Shown: positions 1 to 6,021 of the stretch, in pieces | Numbering within the stretch: position 1 is the first letter of the stretch | Layout of the letters: each line of letters begins with the position of its first letter | Assembly: GCA_009782865.1 (NCBI GenBank) | Contig: WRIF01000106.1 | Coordinates: 1-6,021 of the forward strand | From: Promicromonosporaceae bacterium | Lineage (GTDB): Bacteria; Actinomycetota; Actinomycetes; Actinomycetales; Cellulomonadaceae | DNA: 6,021 nt | Direction of reading: 5' to 3' | Made by a program: the position numbers and the translations under genes | The notes under the pieces: model-generated | Told to the model about the DNA's origin: nothing | Seen by the model: only the letters and a program-made list of their open reading frames with translations | The model's database searches: none

Positions 1-42
1 CCCCACCGATCCGGTGGCGCCGAGGATGACGACGTTTTTCAT
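1..42 (-). CDS. dxr: Probable 1-deoxy-D-xylulose-5-phosphate reductoisomerase, N-terminal 14 codons only
   Basis: Reading leftward from the ATG at 42-40, the 14 visible codons give MKNVVILGATGSVG, then the window ends. This is a beta strand followed by a glycine-rich dinucleotide-binding turn (G-A-T-G-S-V-G) at the extreme N-terminus, the usual opening of DXR (IspC). DXR is the NADPH-dependent enzyme that converts DXP to MEP in the non-mevalonate isoprenoid pathway. The start overlaps the upstream argH stop as ATGA (42-39), which suggests translational coupling. The only purine-rich stretch upstream (GGAAAAAG in the last argH codons) is rather distant for a ribosome binding site. Aspartate-semialdehyde dehydrogenase and ArgC open in a similar way but usually have different residues after GATG/GASG. 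With 14 residues the name is a best guess; a Rossmann-fold oxidoreductase is near certain. Confidence 0.6.
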   Translation of the reverse strand, partial: MKNVVILGATGSVG

Positions 43-1265
43 TTGGCCAGTTTCTTTTTCCAGAATGCCAAGGCCCGATCCACGCTCTTCGGTCCGGCGC
101 TGCCGGCCGTGACGTAACTTTCTGGTGCCCGGGCCGGATCTAGGCGCCGGCGGACATCGGGAGTGAGAAGGCGGCTGGCGGCAAGAAGCTCGGCATCGGT
201 CAAGTCGGACAAGCGCCTGTCGGTCTCCTCCGCTCTTCGCACGAGTACGCCCGACGCTTCGTGGGCGGTGCGGAAGGGCAGACCCTTTTCCACCAGGTAT
301 TCGGCAAGAACGGTGGCGTCGAGGAAACCTCCCTCAAGGAGATCCGCCGCGCGCCGGCGGTCGAATTTCAGGGTGGGCATGAAGGAGGCCAGGCATTCGA
401 GCACGAAATCGACGGTGCGCACCGCGTCGAAGAGCGGCTCCTTGTCCTCCTGTAGATCCCGGTTATACGTCATCGGCAGGCCCTTGATGGTCACCAGAAG
501 GGAAACGAGGGAGCCAATCACCCGGCCGGCTTTGCCCCGGGTCAATTCAAGGAGGTCGGGATTCCTCTTCTGCGGCATGATGGAACTGCCGGTGGACCAG
601 GCATCCGCGAGTTTGGCCAGACCCCATTCCGAAGTGGTCCAGAGAATGACGTCCTCGGCCAGCCGGCTGGTGTGAATGGCGACGATGGACAGGCAGGACA
701 GGGTCTCGACGACGAAGTCGCGGTCCGATACCGCATCCATGGAATTGCCGCACAGCGCTTCGAAGCCGAGTTCGCGGCGGACCATCTCCCGGTCGAGGGG
801 AAGGGTGGTTCCGGCCAGCGCCCCCGAGCCGAGGGGCAGGCGGTTCGTGCGGCGGCGGCAGTCGGCCAGGCGTTCGCGGTCGCGGTTGAACATTTCGACG
901 TAGGCAAGAAAATGATGGGCGAGAAGAACCGGTTGGGCGCGCTGCAGATGGGTGTAACCGGGAATGACCAGCCCGCGCTCCCTTTCGGCGACTTCGATTA
1001 TCGACAACATGAGGAACCGCAGGCGTTCCGCCACAACGTCCTGTTTTTCCCTGGCCCAGAGGCGAAGATCGGTCGCCACCTGATCGTTCCGGGATCGGCC
1101 GGAGTGGAGTTTTTTGGCCGGTTCTCCGATACGGGCGGTGAGCTCGGCCTCCACCGACATATGAATATCCTCGTTGGCGGGATCGTAAGGCATCTTCCCC
1201 GCCTCCATATCCCTGCCAATGGATTCCAGCCCCCGTTTGATGGTCCGATATTCACCCTTGGTCAA
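39..1265 (-). pseudogene. argH: Argininosuccinate lyase (ArgH), missing about its first 50-60 residues
   Basis: Residues 758-1165 of the composite frame match argininosuccinate lyase, the cytoplasmic homotetramer of the fumarase/aspartase superfamily that splits argininosuccinate into arginine and fumarate in the last step of arginine synthesis. Visible hallmarks are EDIHM (789-793), KLHSGRSRNDQVATD (809-823), YTHLQRAQP (861-869, with the Thr-His pair of the active site), GNSMDAVSDRDF (930-941) and the superfamily signature loop GSSIMPQKRNPD (983-994), which carries the catalytic serine. The C-terminal domain looks complete and ends in a lysine-rich tail. What is missing is the start: the usual WGGRF opening and the S..FD..L...D block, which contribute to the substrate site in this family. 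The homology begins at the segment equivalent to 'GVLTAEE' of E. coli ArgH, near residue 50. Sampled GC is about 57-65%, lower than the transporter side. Confidence 0.93.
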
Positions 1266-3536
1266 GAGGCCGACCGCGGCCAGCATCTCGGCGGCCAGTG
1301 CCCGGCGTCCCCGCCGGGTGGCCGCCTGGGGCATTCGCGCGGCCACCAGGGGAGCCAGGAGCGGTTCGGCCACGATGTCGGCTACGCGCAGGCGCGGGTC
1401 GAGGGAGGCCAGCGGGTCCTGGAAGACCATCTGCAGTTGGCTGCGAACCTGGGACAGCGCCTGCCGGCTCGGTCGGGTTCGGCCCGGGCCGGCGAGCTCC
1501 ACCCCTCCCACCTCCACGATGCCGCCGGTCGGAACGTCCAGCCCCGCCAGCAGCCGCAGCGCGGTGGTCTTGCCGGAGCCCGACTCACCAACCAGCCCAA
1601 AGCGCTCCCCCTGGCGAATCTCCAGGTCGATGCCGCGCAGGGCGTCGACATACTCGCCCCGCCCGCGCTGATAGCGCTTGGACACCTCCGCCAGCCGCAC
1701 CACCGGCACCCGGCCCGCGGCGGGGGGCGAGGCCTCTGCGGCGCGGGGGCCGGGCTCCGGTCTCCGGGGGGTCAGCGTGGAGGCGGCCAGCAGCGCGCGC
1801 GTGTGCTGGCTCTGCGGGTTGCCGAAGACGTCATCGACGGACCCCTGCTCCACCACCAGCCCGTCCTTGAGCACCACCACCTGCTCGCAGACGCGCTGCA
1901 CCACGGCCAGGTCGTGCGTGATGAACAGCAGGCCGGAGCCGCGCCGGGCCACCAACCGGCCCAACAGGTCGAGGATGCGGGCCTGCACGGTGACATCGAG
2001 CGCGGTGGTCGGCTCATCGGCAATGAGGAGCGCGGGGTTGCCCGCGAGCGCCATGGCGATGAGCACGCGCTGTCGCTGCCCGCCGGAGAGTTGGTGGGGG
2101 TAGGCGCGGGCGGTCGAGGCCGGATCGGGCAGGTCGACCTCACCGAGCAGGTCGAGCGCCGCCCGGCGGGCGGCGGACCGGGTGGAACCATGGTTCTGTA
2201 GCACCTCGGCCACCTGGCGTCCTACCCGGCGCAGCGGGTCAAGGGCCGTCATCGGCTCCTGGAAGACCATGGCGGCGAGGCTGCCGCGCAGCCCGGCCAG
2301 GCTGGACTCGCTGCGCCCCAGCAGGCCCGCCTGCTCTCCGATGTCAACGGTGCCGCTGGCGTGCAGATTGTCGTCAAGCAGGCCCAGCACCGCCAGCGCC
2401 GTCAGCGACTTACCGCTGCCCGATTCTCCGATCAGGCCAACCCGCGCCCCGGCCGCGACCGTCAGGGAAATCCCCCGCACCAGTTCTCGGTTGCGCGTCT
2501 CCACCCGCAGGCCCGCAAGGCGCAGCGCGGGGCGCGTCTTCTCGCCAGGGAGGTGAGGGCCGTTGGGGGAGTGGTGGCCGGCTGTGGCGGCCGGAGGGGA
2601 ATCTGGGGCGGCGACCTCCCGCAGGCGCGGGTCCAGGGCATCGCGCAGGCCGTCACCGAGCAGGTTGAAGCCGAGCACGGCCACCGCGATGGCGACGCCG
2701 GGGGCGATGGCCAGATAGTCGTGGGAGCCGAGGAACTCCTGCGACTCGTGCAGCATGCGCCCCCAGGAGGGGGTGGGGGCCGTGGTGCCCAGGCCGAGGA
2801 AGGACAGGGCGGCCTCGGCGAGGACGGCGAGGCCAAAGTTGACGGAGGCCTGCACGACGATCAGGCCGGCGATGTTTGGCAGCACATGCCGTCCCGCGAT
2901 GGCAAGGGGGCCGCGCCCGGTCGAACGGGCCGCCAGCACGTAGTCCGCCCCCATCACCTGCAGGGCCCCCGCCCGGGTCACCCGGGCAAACGCCGGGATG
3001 GCGCCGATGCCGAGGGCCACCATCGCCGTCGTCGTGCCCGTCCCGAAGGCGGCGCCAAACACTATCGCCAACAGCAGGCCGGGCAGGGCCAGCAGGATGT
3101 CCGAGCCGCGCATTAGCAGGGCACCCGGCACGCCGCGCCGCATGCCCGCCACCAGGCCGACCGGCACCCCAATCAGCGCCGCGATGCCCACGGCCACCAC
3201 CCCCACGTAGACGGAGGTCTGCGCGCCGGCCATGATCCGGGACAGCACGTCGCGCCCGAAGCGGTCGGTGCCGAGCCAATGGGCGGCGCTCGGGCCCTGC
3301 AGGCTGACATCCGAGTCGGCGGCGATGGGGTTGTACGGAGTCCAGAAGAGGGAAACGAGGGCCAGCAGGATCACCAGCCCCACCAACACCGCCCCCACGA
3401 TCAGCTGCGGGCGAACGCCGGGGCGGTACCGTCTGGGGCCAACCGCCGCCGCCTCGGGCAGGCGAGCGCTCGGCGGCTGCACCACCTCGGCGGCGTGACG
3501 GAGGGCGCCGGACAGGGCCGGCCTGCCGCCGGTCAC
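39..3536 (-). CDS. Chimeric open frame: DppC permease + DppD ATPase + truncated DppF ATPase joined to ArgH lacking its N-terminus
   Basis: One uninterrupted frame of 1165 codons starts at GTG (3536-3534) and stops at TGA (41-39). Domains in order: DppC-type permease (about residues 1-305), proline-rich linker, complete DppD-type nucleotide-binding domain (about 336-585), second proline-rich linker, first part of a DppF-type nucleotide-binding domain (about 611-757), then argininosuccinate lyase (about 751-1165). The GTG start overlaps the DppB stop as GTGA and has an AAGG seven bases upstream, so it is well placed for coupled translation. The two halves belong to unrelated pathways, both are broken exactly where they meet, and GC content and codon use change there. 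I therefore read the frame as an accidental join, by assembly or recombination, and not as an evolved multifunctional protein. The separate parts are described in their own entries. Confidence 0.9.
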   Translation of the reverse strand: MTGGRPALSGALRHAAEVVQPPSARLPEAAAVGPRRYRPGVRPQLIVGAVLVGLVILLALVSLFWTPYNPIAADSDVSLQGPSAAHWLGTDRFGRDVLSRIMAGAQTSVYVGVVAVGIAALIGVPVGLVAGMRRGVPGALLMRGSDILLALPGLLLAIVFGAAFGTGTTTAMVALGIGAIPAFARVTRAGALQVMGADYVLAARSTGRGPLAIAGRHVLPNIAGLIVVQASVNFGLAVLAEAALSFLGLGTTAPTPSWGRMLHESQEFLGSHDYLAIAPGVAIAVAVLGFNLLGDGLRDALDPRLREVAAPDSPPAATAGHHSPNGPHLPGEKTRPALRLAGLRVETRNRELVRGISLTVAAGARVGLIGESGSGKSLTALAVLGLLDDNLHASGTVDIGEQAGLLGRSESSLAGLRGSLAAMVFQEPMTALDPLRRVGRQVAEVLQNHGSTRSAARRAALDLLGEVDLPDPASTARAYPHQLSGGQRQRVLIAMALAGNPALLIADEPTTALDVTVQARILDLLGRLVARRGSGLLFITHDLAVVQRVCEQVVVLKDGLVVEQGSVDDVFGNPQSQHTRALLAASTLTPRRPEPGPRAAEASPPAAGRVPVVRLAEVSKRYQRGRGEYVDALRGIDLEIRQGERFGLVGESGSGKTTALRLLAGLDVPTGGIVEVGGVELAGPGRTRPSRQALSQVRSQLQMVFQDPLASLDPRLRVADIVAEPLLAPLVAARMPQAATRRGRRALAAEMLAAVGLLTKGEYRTIKRGLESIGRDMEAGKMPYDPANEDIHMSVEAELTARIGEPAKKLHSGRSRNDQVATDLRLWAREKQDVVAERLRFLMLSIIEVAERERGLVIPGYTHLQRAQPVLLAHHFLAYVEMFNRDRERLADCRRRTNRLPLGSGALAGTTLPLDREMVRRELGFEALCGNSMDAVSDRDFVVETLSCLSIVAIHTSRLAEDVILWTTSEWGLAKLADAWSTGSSIMPQKRNPDLLELTRGKAGRVIGSLVSLLVTIKGLPMTYNRDLQEDKEPLFDAVRTVDFVLECLASFMPTLKFDRRRAADLLEGGFLDATVLAEYLVEKGLPFRTAHEASGVLVRRAEETDRRLSDLTDAELLAASRLLTPDVRRRLDPARAPESYVTAGSAGPKSVDRALAFWKKKLAK
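1263..1289 (-). other. Join point between transporter and ArgH sequence
   Basis: The codons for E-M-L-A-A-V-G-L-L (750-758) fit both families: DppF proteins commonly have a 'LL..VGL' segment here, and ArgH proteins have a similar 'ML..VGLLT' just before their conserved E.....I..GL helix. Everything before is DppF, everything after is ArgH. The exact breakpoint cannot be fixed inside this stretch of about 27 bases because both parents may have carried it. It contains a small inverted repeat, GGCCG-accg-CGGCC, at 1268-1281. Confidence 0.85.
1266..1706 (-). pseudogene. DppF-type peptide ABC transporter ATPase, N-terminal half only
   Basis: Residues 611-757 of the composite frame are the start of a second ABC nucleotide-binding domain of the Dpp/Opp type. 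The Walker A motif GESGSGKT (650-657) and the Q-loop MVFQDPLASLDPR (703-715) are present, the latter typical of DppF/OppF. The frame then reads EMLAAVGL at the point where a full DppF would go on to the SGGQ signature, Walker B, D-loop and H-loop, and ArgH follows instead. About half of the domain, including every element that completes the composite ATP site, is missing. It could not form a working heterodimer with the DppD part. A proline/alanine-rich linker (about 586-610) joins it to the preceding ATPase, so before truncation the protein was probably a DppC-DppD-DppF fusion. Confidence 0.9.
1782..2531 (-). other. DppD-type ATPase domain (complete) within the composite frame
   Basis: Residues 336-585 form a full ABC nucleotide-binding domain that would power import of peptides, nickel or a similar solute from the cytoplasmic face. 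In order: Walker A GESGSGKS (370-377), Q-loop MVFQEPMTALDP (423-434), signature LSGGQRQR (483-490), Walker B LLIADEPT (503-510, with the catalytic Glu 508), D-loop TALD (511-514), H-loop ITHD (His 541) and the HTRALLAA segment (578-585) that marks the C-terminal extension of the oligopeptide/dipeptide ATPases. No key residue is missing. It follows the permease domain through a proline/histidine-rich linker (about 306-335). Permease-ATPase fusion of this kind is known from high-GC Gram-positive Dpp systems (family knowledge). The substrate cannot be read from the sequence. Confidence 0.93.
2622..3536 (-). other. DppC-type permease domain within the composite frame
   Basis: Residues 1-305 are an inner-membrane permease subunit of the DppC/OppC family, partner of the DppB-type protein encoded just upstream. 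A cytoplasmic N-terminal tail of about 40 residues precedes the first hydrophobic segment (about 43-65). The family motif LGTDRFGRDVLSR (88-100) lies in the periplasmic loop, followed by membrane segments at roughly 107-132, 145-161, 169-183, 222-248 and 275-295. The EAA-type cytoplasmic loop that docks on the ATPase is ADYVLAARSTG...HVLPN (197-221), with the conserved glycine and LP. The domain closes with LLGDGLRDALDPRLR (292-306), the typical end of DppC. In most bacteria the protein would stop here; in this frame it runs on into an ATPase domain. Confidence 0.93.
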
Positions 3537-4498
3537 AGGGCGGCCTTGGCTAGGCGCAGGCGCGGATCGAGCAGCGCGTAGAGCAGGTCGACGGCAAAGT
3601 TGATCACGACCACCAGCGCCACCAACACCAGGACTATCGACTGCACGGCGGCCAGGTCGCGCCGCTCAACCGTGTCCACCAGGAGGGAGCCCAGGCCGGG
3701 GATCACAAACACCCGTTCCACCACCACCGCGCCGATCAGCAGGCCGGCGGCCTGCACGCCGATCACCGTGACGATGGGAATGGCGGCGTTGCGCAGGCCG
3801 TGCCGGACCAGGGCCCGGTGTCGGGTCAGGCCGCCGGCGCGCGCGGTACGCAGGTAGTTTTCTCGCATCACCTCGATCACCGCCGAGCGGACGTAGCGGG
3901 TAATGATCGCCGCCTGCACCACGCCCAGGGCGAGGACCGGCAGGGTGACCTGCCGCAGGAAGCCCGTGAGCGACACTCCCGGCGGCGTCCAACCGCCGGC
4001 GGGCAGCCATCCCAGGCGGACCGACACCAGCGAGACCAACAGCACGCCCACCAGGAAGTTGGGGACGGCCACCCCCAGCTGTGAGGCGCCGGCGATGGTC
4101 ACCCCAAACCAGTTGCGATGGTTGACCGCGGCCAGGACCCCCAGCGGGATCGCGATCAGCAGCGCCACCACCAGCCCCAGGCCCACCAGGGTCAGGGTCA
4201 CCTGCAGGCGATCGAGGATCAACGGCGTCAGGTTCTCGCCGGTGATGAGGGAGTGGCCCATGTCGCCCCGCAGGAAGTTCCCCAGCCAACTCGCGTACTG
4301 GACCAGCAGCGGACGGTCGGTGCCATGCGTGGCCCGCCAGGCCGCGAGCGCCTCCGGGCTGGCGTGGATGCCGAGCGCCACGGTGGCCCCATCACCGGGC
4401 AGCACCCGCAGCAGCAGGAACACGGCCAGGGATGCCACCAGCAGGGTGGTGGCGAGTTGACCCGCCAGCCATGCCAGTTGCCGTCTCACGGCATCCAT
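3533..4498 (-). CDS. Peptide/nickel-type ABC transporter permease, DppB family
   Basis: A 321-residue inner-membrane permease of the DppB/OppB family, of normal length. It shows an N-terminal membrane helix ending in LLLRVLPGD (28-36), the periplasmic signature WLGNFLRGDMGHSL (71-84), membrane segments near 100-125, 134-160, 183-200, 240-263 and 285-310, the EAA-type ATPase-docking loop (about 213-241: ENYLRTARAGG...HGLRNAAIP), then VFVIPGLGSLL (263-273) and the closing DLLYALLDPRLRL (304-316). It would pair with the DppC domain encoded immediately downstream (four-base overlap) to form the translocation pore, fed by the binding protein encoded upstream. The start is uncertain by three codons: ATG at 4498 has GAGG only four bases upstream, while GTG at 4489 has AGG nine bases upstream. 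Both give a typical N-terminus. Confidence 0.94.
   Translation of the reverse strand: MDAVRRQLAWLAGQLATTLLVASLAVFLLLRVLPGDGATVALGIHASPEALAAWRATHGTDRPLLVQYASWLGNFLRGDMGHSLITGENLTPLILDRLQVTLTLVGLGLVVALLIAIPLGVLAAVNHRNWFGVTIAGASQLGVAVPNFLVGVLLVSLVSVRLGWLPAGGWTPPGVSLTGFLRQVTLPVLALGVVQAAIITRYVRSAVIEVMRENYLRTARAGGLTRHRALVRHGLRNAAIPIVTVIGVQAAGLLIGAVVVERVFVIPGLGSLLVDTVERRDLAAVQSIVLVLVALVVVINFAVDLLYALLDPRLRLAKAAL
3544..3547 (-). promoter_or_regulatory. Ribosome binding site (AAGG) for the DppC start
   Basis: On the minus strand AAGG lies seven bases before the GTG at 3536, inside the last codons of the DppB gene. With the GTGA stop/start overlap it supports this GTG as the true start and suggests coupled translation of the two permease subunits. 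Confidence 0.5.
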
Positions 4499-4506
4499 CC
4501 TGCCTC
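4499..4506 (-). promoter_or_regulatory. Ribosome binding region of the DppB-type gene
   Basis: On the minus strand GAGGCAGG directly precedes the ATG at 4498. GAGG is rather close (four bases) to this ATG, while the second AGG is nine bases from the GTG at 4489. The choice between these two in-frame starts cannot be settled from the sequence alone. Confidence 0.4.
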
Positions 4507-4520
4507 ATGTCGGCAACGGT

Positions 4521-4541
4521 CGGCGGGTACCCAGCCCGCCG
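4521..4541 (-). other. Stem-loop between binding-protein and permease genes
   Basis: A perfect 7-base inverted repeat, CGGCGGG at 4521-4527 and CCCGCCG at 4535-4541, encloses a 7-base loop in the 62-base gap between the two genes. No run of T follows on the minus strand, so it does not look like an intrinsic terminator. In many binding-protein-dependent ABC operons a hairpin at this place stabilises the upstream message or limits read-through, so that more binding protein than permease is made; the same role is inferred here. An overlapping 8-base palindrome GGGTACCC (4525-4532) offers a competing fold. Nothing else is recognisable in the gap (4499-4560). Confidence 0.5.
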
Positions 4542-4560
4542 CCGTCTCTTGCCTGGCCGG

Positions 4561-6021
4561 TCAGTCGGCCCAGCGCAGCGTGGTCAGGTCGAGCGATTCG
4601 GTGACGGCATTGGGCCTGATCCCTTCCAGGCCGGGGGTGGCAACCACGAGGGTGGGGGCCAGATAGAGGACGAAGGCGGGCACGTCTTCGGCGATCTGGC
4701 GGGCAACGGCGCGCATGCCCGTCACGAACTCGTCAAACGTTCCGGCGTCGGCCTGTTCGGCCAGGGCGCGGACCCCTGGGACGTCGTAGCCGATGTAGGA
4801 ATCGGGGCTGATCGTCGTCAGCAGGTCGCGGGCCTCGACGTGCATGATCACCGACATCTGGAAGTCGTGCCGCTGAAAGACCTGGTCGAGCCAGACGCCG
4901 GGGAACTCCAGGATGGAGATCGTCACCTCCACCCCCACATCGGCCAGCTGGCTGGCGATCAGCTCGGCGGACATGGTGGCGTACGGAATGTTGGGGACGT
5001 CGAAGGTGACGTGGAGGGGGCCGCCCGGGAGTCCGGGGCCGTAGCCCGCCTCGGCCAGCAGGGCGATGGCCCGCTCCGGGTCGAAGGGGTGCAGGCCGGC
5101 GAGGTCCTCGAAGAAGGGGTCCTCGGGGGTGACCATCGTGCCGACTATCTGTCCGAAGCCGGCCGAGACGGTGGCCACCACCGCCTCCCGGTCGATGGCA
5201 GAGGCAAACGCCTGGCGAACGCGAACGTTGTCAAAGGGGGCGCGACGGTTGTTGAAGCCGAGCAGCACCTCACCGGTGGAGGAGCCCTCCAACACCTGGA
5301 AGCCGCCGTCGGACATCAACTGGCGTACCTGGTCGCCGGTGGCGGCGTTAACCAGCATGTCGACGTCGCCAGCGCGCAGGGCGTTGACGGCGGAGGCCGG
5401 GTTGCCGATGTAGCGGATGGCAATCTGGTCGAGCGGGGCGGGGCCGGCCCAGTGGTCGGGGCGGCCGGTGAGCACGGCGCGGTCGCCACGGTGCAGGGCG
5501 GCGACGGTGTAGGGGCCGGTGCCGATGGCCTCGGTGGCCAGGTCGAAGTCGAGTTCGGCCGGGAAGATCGCCCCCACCGAGGTGGCGAGGACGAACAGCC
5601 ACGAGTTTGACGGCCGCAGGAGGGTGACCTGCACGGTGTGCTCGTCGAGCGCCTCGGTCGCGGCGATGATCGCCATGGGTTCGGCCAGGCGCAGGGTCCA
5701 CGATCCGTCGGTGGTGCGGTCGAAGGAGGCGACCACATCGGCGGCGGTGAAGGGGCGTCCGTCGGAGAAGGTCACGCCCGGGCGCAGGTCAAAGGTGTAG
5801 ACGAGGCCGTCTGCGGACACCTCCCAACCGGTGGCCAGCAGGGGGATCAGCGTGCCGTCCTGGTCGATCTTGACCAGGGTCTCGTACACGTTGTTGAGCA
5901 GCAGTTGGGGGATGGCGGCGCCGGCGGTGGTGGTGAAATCGAGGTTGAGCGGTTCGACGGTGACCGCGATGACCACATCGCGGCGGGCCCCGTCGGGGCC
6001 GGCCACCGGGGCCGGGGCGGT
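4561..6021 (-). CDS. ABC transporter substrate-binding protein, family 5 (DppA/OppA/NikA-like), N-terminus beyond the right edge
   Basis: The extracytoplasmic receptor of the importer, ending at TGA 4563-4561. A GTG at 6006 could be taken as the start, giving 481 residues, but the frame stays open to the window edge and reads T-A-P-A-P before it, like the flexible linker after a lipoprotein cysteine. The true start with its signal peptide is therefore probably outside the window. Counting from that GTG, family-5 landmarks are NNVYETLVKID (38-48), LLATGWEVSADGLVYTFDLR (56-75), GVTFSDGRPFTAADVVASF (77-95), GTGPYTV (162-168), PFDNVRVRQAFASAIDRE (257-274) and the ALLAEAGYGPG helix (315-325). The C-terminal lobe is complete. 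The ligand (peptide, nickel chelate, opine or other) cannot be told. It is first in the operon, upstream of the DppB-type gene. Confidence 0.92.
   Translation of the reverse strand, partial: TAPAPVAGPDGARRDVVIAVTVEPLNLDFTTTAGAAIPQLLLNNVYETLVKIDQDGTLIPLLATGWEVSADGLVYTFDLRPGVTFSDGRPFTAADVVASFDRTTDGSWTLRLAEPMAIIAATEALDEHTVQVTLLRPSNSWLFVLATSVGAIFPAELDFDLATEAIGTGPYTVAALHRGDRAVLTGRPDHWAGPAPLDQIAIRYIGNPASAVNALRAGDVDMLVNAATGDQVRQLMSDGGFQVLEGSSTGEVLLGFNNRRAPFDNVRVRQAFASAIDREAVVATVSAGFGQIVGTMVTPEDPFFEDLAGLHPFDPERAIALLAEAGYGPGLPGGPLHVTFDVPNIPYATMSAELIASQLADVGVEVTISILEFPGVWLDQVFQRHDFQMSVIMHVEARDLLTTISPDSYIGYDVPGVRALAEQADAGTFDEFVTGMRAVARQIAEDVPAFVLYLAPTLVVATPGLEGIRPNAVTESLDLTTLRWAD

Noticed and set aside
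672..2201. 509-codon open frame on the plus strand
   Set aside because: It lies antisense to ArgH and the ATPases, has a Gly/Gln/His/Arg-rich composition without any recognisable domain, and crosses the chimeric join. It is the expected shadow of a GC-rich gene.
2361..3116. 251-codon plus-strand frame opposite the DppC/DppD part
   Set aside because: Gly/Gln/Arg-rich shadow of the well-supported minus-strand permease and ATPase domains.
39..3536. A true bifunctional transporter-lyase enzyme as a new biological system
   Set aside because: Both partners are cut inside catalytic domains and lack essential motifs, composition changes at the join, and there is no linker between the parts as there is between the genuine fused domains. 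A chance join explains everything seen.
4521..4541. Rho-independent terminator after the binding-protein gene
   Set aside because: The stem is good but no T-rich tract follows on the minus strand, and the permease genes downstream clearly belong to the same operon.
4432..5610. 392-codon open frame on the plus strand
   Set aside because: It is antisense to the binding protein and its translation is a low-complexity run of G, V, A, H and D typical of reverse-strand reading of GC-rich codons. It shows no motif and no plausible ribosome binding site.
4561..6006. GTG at 6006 as the real start of the binding protein
   Set aside because: It would give a receptor without a signal peptide, and the frame continues upstream to the window edge with a T-A-P-A-P linker-like sequence, so the start is most likely outside.

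Overview
All supportable genes lie on the minus strand, so the window reads biologically from its right end to its left. From about 1266 to 6021 it holds most of a peptide/nickel-type (Dpp/Opp family) ABC importer operon: a family-5 solute-binding protein whose N-terminus lies beyond the right edge (4561-6021), a DppB-type permease (3533-4498), and a polypeptide that joins a DppC-type permease, a complete DppD-type ATPase and the first part of a DppF-type ATPase (start at 3536). The genes are closely packed: a 62-base gap with a strong stem-loop separates binding protein and DppB, and the DppB stop overlaps the next start (GTGA).

At about 1266-1289 the importer breaks off inside the second ATPase, before its signature, Walker B and H motifs. 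The same reading frame continues as argininosuccinate lyase (ArgH), which lacks roughly its first 50-60 residues. The result is one uninterrupted 1165-codon frame that is half transporter and half arginine-biosynthesis enzyme. ArgH ends at 39 and overlaps by ATGA the first 14 codons of a probable dxr (1-deoxy-D-xylulose-5-phosphate reductoisomerase) running off the left edge.

Base composition changes at the same point. Sampled 60-base lines are about 57-65% GC in the ArgH part and about 65-83% GC in the transporter part, and the ArgH side uses more A/T-ending codons. The simplest reading is that two unrelated loci have been joined at a short shared stretch encoding MLAAVGL, either by a metagenome-assembly chimera or, less likely, by a real illegitimate recombination that would cripple both products. 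The transporter side suggests a high-GC bacterium; Actinomycetota is plausible because fused permease/ATPase Dpp proteins are common there. The ArgH-dxr side probably comes from a different, moderately GC-rich bacterium that I cannot place.

I see no RNA genes, CRISPR arrays, insertion sequences or convincing promoters. The only intergenic DNA is the 62-base gap at 4499-4560. Apart from the chimeric junction this is ordinary metabolic and transport sequence, and I found no convincing new biological system.
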